From Fidelibacterota bacterium 46_43 (GTDB taxonomy: Bacteria; Fidelibacterota; Fidelibacteria; Fidelibacterales; Fidelibacteraceae): a DNA stretch of 9,897 nt. Shown here in pieces: positions 6,568-9,897 of the stretch (its first letter is position 1; each line of letters starts with the position of its first letter). The stretch is taken from positions 1 through 9,897 of the forward strand of contig LGGY01000160.1 of the NCBI GenBank assembly GCA_001509335.1, read 5' to 3'. The notes beneath the pieces were generated by a model. It was not told where the DNA came from. It saw only the letters and a list, made by a program, of their open reading frames with translations, and did no database searches. The translations under genes and the position numbers were made by a program.

Positions 6568-7638
6568 ATGTCCAGAGTTGTCCTCAAGAACCTTTCAAAA
6601 TCATTCGGAGAAGTCAATGTTGTCAACGATATCAGCCTGGAGATAATAGATCATGAATTTCTCTCCTTTCTCGGACCTTCGGGCTGTGGGAAGACAACAA
6701 CTCTTAGAATGATCGCCGGGTTTGATATGCCTACGGCCGGAGAGATCTTCATAGGCGACCGGCTGGTTTCATCTGCTGAGAAGAAAGTCTTCGTTCCACC
6801 CGAAGACAGGAATGTTGGAATGGTCTTTCAAAACTACGCAGTCTGGCCCCACATGGATGTCTTCAAGAACGTAGCTTATCCTTTGAAGATAAGTAAGGTG
6901 AAATCCGCCGATATCAGAGATAGAGTGATGAGGGTTCTCTCGCTAGTCAAGTTGAAGGGTATGGAGAGTCGATATCCTCACCAGCTTTCCGGTGGGCAGC
7001 AGCAGAGGGTTGCACTGGCAAGGGCGCTAATTATGGAACCCGACGTGATGCTTCTCGACGAGCCGCTAAGTAATCTTGACGCCAAACTGAGAGAGGAAAT
7101 GCGGTTCGAGATCAAAGACATTCAGAGAAGAATCGGAGTCACAATAATCTACGTGACTCATGATCAGGCAGAAGCTATGGCAATGTCAGACAGGATCCTG
7201 CTACTGCATGAGGCTACAGTTCAGCAGCTGGGGACACCGAGAGAGCTGTATGAGAGACCAGAGAATCAATTCGCCGCAGACTTCATCGGGCTGATAAATT
7301 TCCTGAGAATAGAACTGATATCGAAAGGAGACGGTTTGTGCGCTAGATTTCTCGACGCAGATGACGATACTCCTTTTGACATAAATTACAGTCCAGAGCA
7401 ACTCTCAGCCGGTATGCAACGAGTATTTGCAGTAAGGCCGGAAAATGTGAAACTGGTATCTCCTCGGGAGGGCCACGTTACCGGTAAAGTCAGGAAGAAG
7501 GTCTATCTAGGAAACATACTTGATTATCGTATCGTGCTTGGCAAAGAGGAGATCCGGGTGGAAGCTCCTTCTACTGCAAAATACGATATTGATCAAGTTG
7601 TCGGACTCAAATTCACGGACTATGTAATCTTCGAATAG
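6568..7638 (+). CDS. ABC transporter ATP-binding protein with C-terminal TOBE region
   Basis: The 356-residue ATPase powers the importer encoded just upstream. All nucleotide-binding motifs are intact: Walker A GPSGCGKTT (36-44), Q-loop Gln88, signature LSGGQ (140-144), Walker B VMLLDEP (160-166), D-loop NLD (169-171) and switch His198 in YVTHD. The tail from about 240 to the end, including VFAVRPENVKL, is a TOBE-like regulatory domain as in FbpC, PotA and MalK relatives. GGAG (6556-6559) lies eight bases before ATG 6568. It is the last gene of the operon. The 43-base gap to the convergent minus-strand gene holds no strong terminator. Confidence 0.94.
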   Translation: MSRVVLKNLSKSFGEVNVVNDISLEIIDHEFLSFLGPSGCGKTTTLRMIAGFDMPTAGEIFIGDRLVSSAEKKVFVPPEDRNVGMVFQNYAVWPHMDVFKNVAYPLKISKVKSADIRDRVMRVLSLVKLKGMESRYPHQLSGGQQQRVALARALIMEPDVMLLDEPLSNLDAKLREEMRFEIKDIQRRIGVTIIYVTHDQAEAMAMSDRILLLHEATVQQLGTPRELYERPENQFAADFIGLINFLRIELISKGDGLCARFLDADDDTPFDINYSPEQLSAGMQRVFAVRPENVKLVSPREGHVTGKVRKKVYLGNILDYRIVLGKEEIRVEAPSTAKYDIDQVVGLKFTDYVIFE

Positions 7639-7681
7639 TTTCCCTATGAATGTCTGGAGCCTCGGGGAGTTTGGTTCTTTC

Positions 7682-8959
7682 CTATAGTTTCCGGCGTTTC
7701 AGCAAGTGCTCTCTTATCGCTTTAAGTCTTTCGGGCATGTGGGGATAGCTCCTGTATTCAACGGGGATCTGCGATAGATCGCTGAGATCGATCCACTTCA
7801 CCTCGGAAATTCTGTAATAGGCTTCATCTTCATCTTCCGGCTCCGATCCGGGAGAAGGAACCGAAGAACCGTCACATTCAAAGTGAAACATCTTCGCAGA
7901 GTAGTACAATCCGTCTTCCGGCAGCTCGATCTCTGCAATTATTCCTTGGGGTTCGATGTCGAGGCAGGTTTCTTCAAGAATCTCCCTTTTAACTGCCGCT
8001 TCATCAGATTCTCCGGAGAGTTTTCCTCCGCCGGGGAAGAGCCAGTCGTCAGGTCTCCCGTCGTTCCCCGAATGCTTTATCAACAATACCTTCATACCGT
8101 CTGAGATGACGCCTTCCAGTCTGTAAGACCTCATCACAACCCTCTCCAGGAGAGCTTCTGTTGCTCTGGCTATGTCTCTGTCTCGGCTCTTTTTTGAGAG
8201 TTCTGCAGAGAATCTAGCCGTGTTCTCAAGAGCCGTCCTAAGAGAATCGAAATTCAAACTGGCAAAGCAGCTGGAAAAGTTTTCAAACTCTGTCCTACTC
8301 AAGAATCTCTCAAGAAGTCTTGGCGAATACAGATGGTCAGTCTCACCGTGCAAAAGCGACAAGAGTCTGGCGAGATAGTGAAGATTCATGCTGTGGATCG
8401 TGCTGGCTCTGAAAAGATCCTTTCTGCTGAGAACTCCCCACTCCATGATGATTCCATTGGCGAGTTCCAGGTAATTCTGCTTGAAGGAAGCTTCTTCATC
8501 GATAGTGGGAAAGGTCTTGCAGAATTCCTCAGTTTTCTTTCTGAATTCACCGGATTTGTCGAGAAGGACTGTCTTTTCCAATTTACCAGGAAGGACAACG
8601 CCTCTCCAGGTATCGAGGACAGAGATTTCTTTTTCTGAGTGGAAGTGGAACTCTCCTCTCACAAAGAACTTCGAAAAGACCGCAGTCTTAACGCCGTGAG
8701 AGTTTGTGAAGTAGAACTCCACCGGAGCAACCTCTCTGAGCCATTGTTCATCGTTGAAGGTGTCAGCTGAATCATCCCTAATGAATATATAGAACTCTAT
8801 GTCTGAAAACTTGTCAAAATCCTCTCTCGTATATGATCCGTAAGAGATGACCGAAACGATCCTTCCGTCTTCTCTCGCAGCATCCACAATTCTGTTGAGA
8901 ATGTGGAGGTTCTTGGGGTTTTTAGATTGTCTGTAGAACTCGTCTTTCTGCATCTCCAT
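7682..8959 (-). CDS. LinB/LnuF-like nucleotidyltransferase fused to a NUDIX hydrolase
   Basis: The 425-residue protein has two domains. Residues 1 to about 265 resemble lincosamide nucleotidyltransferases of the LinB/LnuF type. They show a nucleotidyltransferase core, SYGSYTREDFDKFSDIEFY (39-57), with Gly41-Ser42 and Asp53/Glu55 as likely metal-binding positions. The downstream WLREVAPVEFYF (73-84) and RGEFHF (101-106) also resemble LinB. From about 275 the chain is a NUDIX domain whose box begins GGKLSGE (311-317) and ends REILEETCL (325-333). The box is complete except that Cys332 replaces the usual Gly. NUDIX enzymes hydrolyse nucleoside diphosphates linked to other groups. Drug resistance should not be assumed; the natural substrate is unknown. 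The start at 8959 is preceded by an AAGGGAAG-type site; a second ATG six bases in is possible. It is convergent with the operon and seems separately expressed. Confidence 0.85.
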   Translation of the reverse strand: MEMQKDEFYRQSKNPKNLHILNRIVDAAREDGRIVSVISYGSYTREDFDKFSDIEFYIFIRDDSADTFNDEQWLREVAPVEFYFTNSHGVKTAVFSKFFVRGEFHFHSEKEISVLDTWRGVVLPGKLEKTVLLDKSGEFRKKTEEFCKTFPTIDEEASFKQNYLELANGIIMEWGVLSRKDLFRASTIHSMNLHYLARLLSLLHGETDHLYSPRLLERFLSRTEFENFSSCFASLNFDSLRTALENTARFSAELSKKSRDRDIARATEALLERVVMRSYRLEGVISDGMKVLLIKHSGNDGRPDDWLFPGGGKLSGESDEAAVKREILEETCLDIEPQGIIAEIELPEDGLYYSAKMFHFECDGSSVPSPGSEPEDEDEAYYRISEVKWIDLSDLSQIPVEYRSYPHMPERLKAIREHLLKRRKL

Positions 8960-9005
8960 CTCTTCACTTCCCTTCTTGCTTTCTCTATCAAATAAGTGTG
9001 GTGCC

Positions 9006-9030
9006 TACCATGAAGAATAATATCATGGTA
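9006..9030. repeat. Inverted repeat TACCATGA / TCATGGTA
   Basis: Perfect 8-base arms at 9006-9013 and 9023-9030 flank a 9-base AT-rich spacer. On the minus strand the element ends 47 bases before the start codon of the NTase-NUDIX gene. It could be an operator or a leader hairpin for that gene, or simply intergenic repeat. Confidence 0.5.
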
Positions 9031-9063
9031 TGAAGCCAGTCTGGTGACGCGAGGAAGAATAAA

Positions 9064-9078
9064 ACATTGGCGCAATGT
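9064..9078. repeat. Short hairpin ACATTG-GCG-CAATGT
   Basis: Perfect 6-base arms with a 3-base loop. It is the second of three stem-loops upstream of the minus-strand NTase-NUDIX gene. No function can be assigned. Confidence 0.35.
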
Positions 9079-9101
9079 CGCCTGCTTCGGACGAGTGAGC
9101 A

Positions 9102-9122
9102 AAGCGGCTGGAAGATCCGCTT
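9102..9122. repeat. Short hairpin AAGCGG / CCGCTT
   Basis: Perfect 6-base arms at 9102-9107 and 9117-9122 with a 9-base loop. It is the outermost of the three stem-loops upstream of the NTase-NUDIX gene. No T-run follows on either strand, so it is not a typical terminator. Confidence 0.35.
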
Positions 9123-9270
9123 ATCAAGACACGCTGGGCTCTTAGAATCAAGGACCCGCTAATCGCTGGGAAGAGCAATGCCAGCAACCAAGAACGAACA
9201 TCGAACAACCGTTTTTATAGGACTATTTCAGAGCATCGACTTTTCTTGTATACAAAGACCAACACACTCC

Positions 9271-9301
9271 GCCACTACGTGGCGCTCCTCCCTCGAGGGA
9301 G
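9271..9301. repeat. Double-hairpin element at the transposase truncation point
   Basis: Two palindromes lie almost end to end: GCCAC-TAC-GTGGC (9271-9283) and CTCCCTCGAGGGAG (9288-9301, a perfect 14-base palindrome). Recognisable transposase sequence on the minus strand stops right at its edge (after the DSQA residues, about 9302). It may be a small inserted repeat that truncated the insertion sequence, or a dispersed repeat next to which the break occurred. Confidence 0.5.
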
Positions 9302-9897
9302 CTTGAGAATCCGAATTGTGTCTGTAACCGAACTCCTGGATTATATTGAGCTTTTCAAAGAACTTTCTGACTGCATTGGCTTTGAACTGTGTTCCATTGT
9401 CCGTTCTAACTACTCTTACAGCTGTTTCCAATGAACGAACCTACGATTTCCCTTGAATAGACGTCTATTATGTCCAGTAAAGCGATGTTTCCTTCAGTAA
9501 TGGTGGATATTACCTTAATGTCTGCTTCCCAGAGTATTCCGGGTCTATTCAGTCTATGCACTGTGGAACGTCTTACAGGATGCGTATGTCTGGTGTAGTA
9601 CTTCCTTACGATCCTCAGCTTCTTTCTCAGTCTGTGCAGTTTCTTGTGGTTGACTATTATTCCCATCTCGTTCAGTAGATACTTGCTCAGTTTCTTACTG
9701 CCGAGGACTTTCAAGTAATACCTTGGATCATATGGATCGTTGAAATAGAAAATCTCCAGGAGTATCTCTCGGTAATCATTGTTCCGTCTCTCTTATTACA
9801 GAAACCGCGAGTTCTATTAGGTGGTTTACCGACCAGGATAATCCTCACTTTCCTATTGTAGTAATAGCTGCTCTTTGGAAAAGAAAGGACGAGTAGT
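9302..9897 (-). pseudogene. Decayed IS3-family transposase (OrfB/integrase), truncated
   Basis: Read on the minus strand, an OrfB-type DDE transposase is spread over three frames. From the window edge to about 9774 one frame reads SSYYYNRK...GKPP...DGTMI. From about 9773 to 9406 a second frame reads YREILLEIF, IIVNHKKLHRLRKKL and ILWEADIKVI, which carries the first catalytic Asp at about 9520-9522. From 9431 a third frame reads VRVVRTDNGTQF, with the second Asp at about 9399-9401, and continues to EFGYRHNSDSQA. Only about three codons separate the IGNSC and RTDN motifs, where IS3 relatives have about 25-30 residues, so an internal deletion is likely. The C-terminal part with the catalytic Glu is missing, replaced by the hairpin element at 9271-9301. 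The gene is dead; its start lies beyond the window or is lost. Confidence 0.85.

Larger units (their letters stand above)
8960..9270. other. Intergenic region upstream of the NTase-NUDIX gene
   Basis: No gene is supported here: the minus-strand open frames are short and unlike known proteins. Three compact stem-loops lie in it (entered separately). The stretch around 9178-9211 has reiterated AACCAAGAACGAAC-like words, similar in style to the C/A-rich text at 30-75, and probably is decayed repeat. I could not find a convincing promoter for the minus-strand gene, though one is expected here. Confidence 0.5.

Noticed and set aside
3840..7638. Calling the transporter an iron(III) importer
   Set aside because: The family name would suggest it, but the tandem tyrosines of FbpA are not seen and the operon partners have no link to iron.
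7656..7680. Weak hairpin GGAGCC / GGTTCT followed by TTT between the convergent genes
   Set aside because: Only six pairs, two of them G-U, and a three-base T-run; too weak to call a terminator.
8480..8500. Palindrome-like TGAAGGAAGCTTCTTCA inside the NTase-NUDIX gene
   Set aside because: It resembles the operator core only loosely (no TGAAGC-N4-GCTTCA spacing) and lies within coding sequence, so chance is the simplest explanation.
7682..8959. Calling the gene a lincosamide resistance gene
   Set aside because: Only domain-level similarity is visible; the NUDIX fusion and the context give no direct evidence of drug inactivation.

Overview
The window looks like a chromosomal stretch from a bacterium with moderate GC content and tightly packed genes. 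My best guess is a Mesotoga- or Kosmotoga-like member of the Thermotogota. That guess rests on protein style, the secretion-signal style of the binding protein, and intergenic repeat debris; no marker gene confirms it.

Layout. Positions 1-456 hold no convincing gene and carry several inverted repeats. A candidate promoter (about 457-484) and two matching palindromes (489-506 and 531-546, core TGAAGC-N4-GCTTCA) precede six same-strand genes at 562-7638, which look like one operon. In order they are: a xylose-isomerase-like TIM-barrel protein; an alkaline-phosphatase-superfamily enzyme of the cofactor-independent phosphoglycerate mutase (iPGM) family; an RpiR/MurR-type regulator with a SIS domain; and a complete 'Fe3+-type' ABC importer (periplasmic binding protein, fused two-domain permease, ATPase). 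A GC-rich hairpin lies between the binding-protein and permease genes and may set their expression ratio.

The most unusual object is the iPGM-family protein. Its two halves are in swapped order. The C-terminal half (ETEK, DxxxH, ADHG and SHTT motifs) comes first, and the normal N-terminal half (LDGWG, the GNSETGH serine, LDGR and GRGFALDR) follows. The new ends fall inside the phosphotransferase domain and the old ends are joined by a short linker. Every block appears once, so this is an apparent circular permutation. All metal-binding residues and the catalytic serine are kept, while some substrate-side residues differ.

Taken together, a SIS-domain regulator (a fold that usually senses phosphosugars), a divergent phosphomutase-type enzyme, a TIM-barrel isomerase/epimerase, and an importer of the class that includes hexose-phosphate and phosphonate transporters suggest uptake and breakdown of a phosphorylated or anionic organic compound. 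The substrate cannot be read from the sequence.

Convergent to the operon, at 7682-8959 on the minus strand, is a protein fusing a lincosamide-nucleotidyltransferase-like (LinB/LnuF-type) domain to a NUDIX hydrolase domain. Its upstream region holds three small hairpins. The right end (9302-9897) is a decayed IS3-family transposase with frame shifts, an internal deletion, and a truncation beside a hairpin-rich element.
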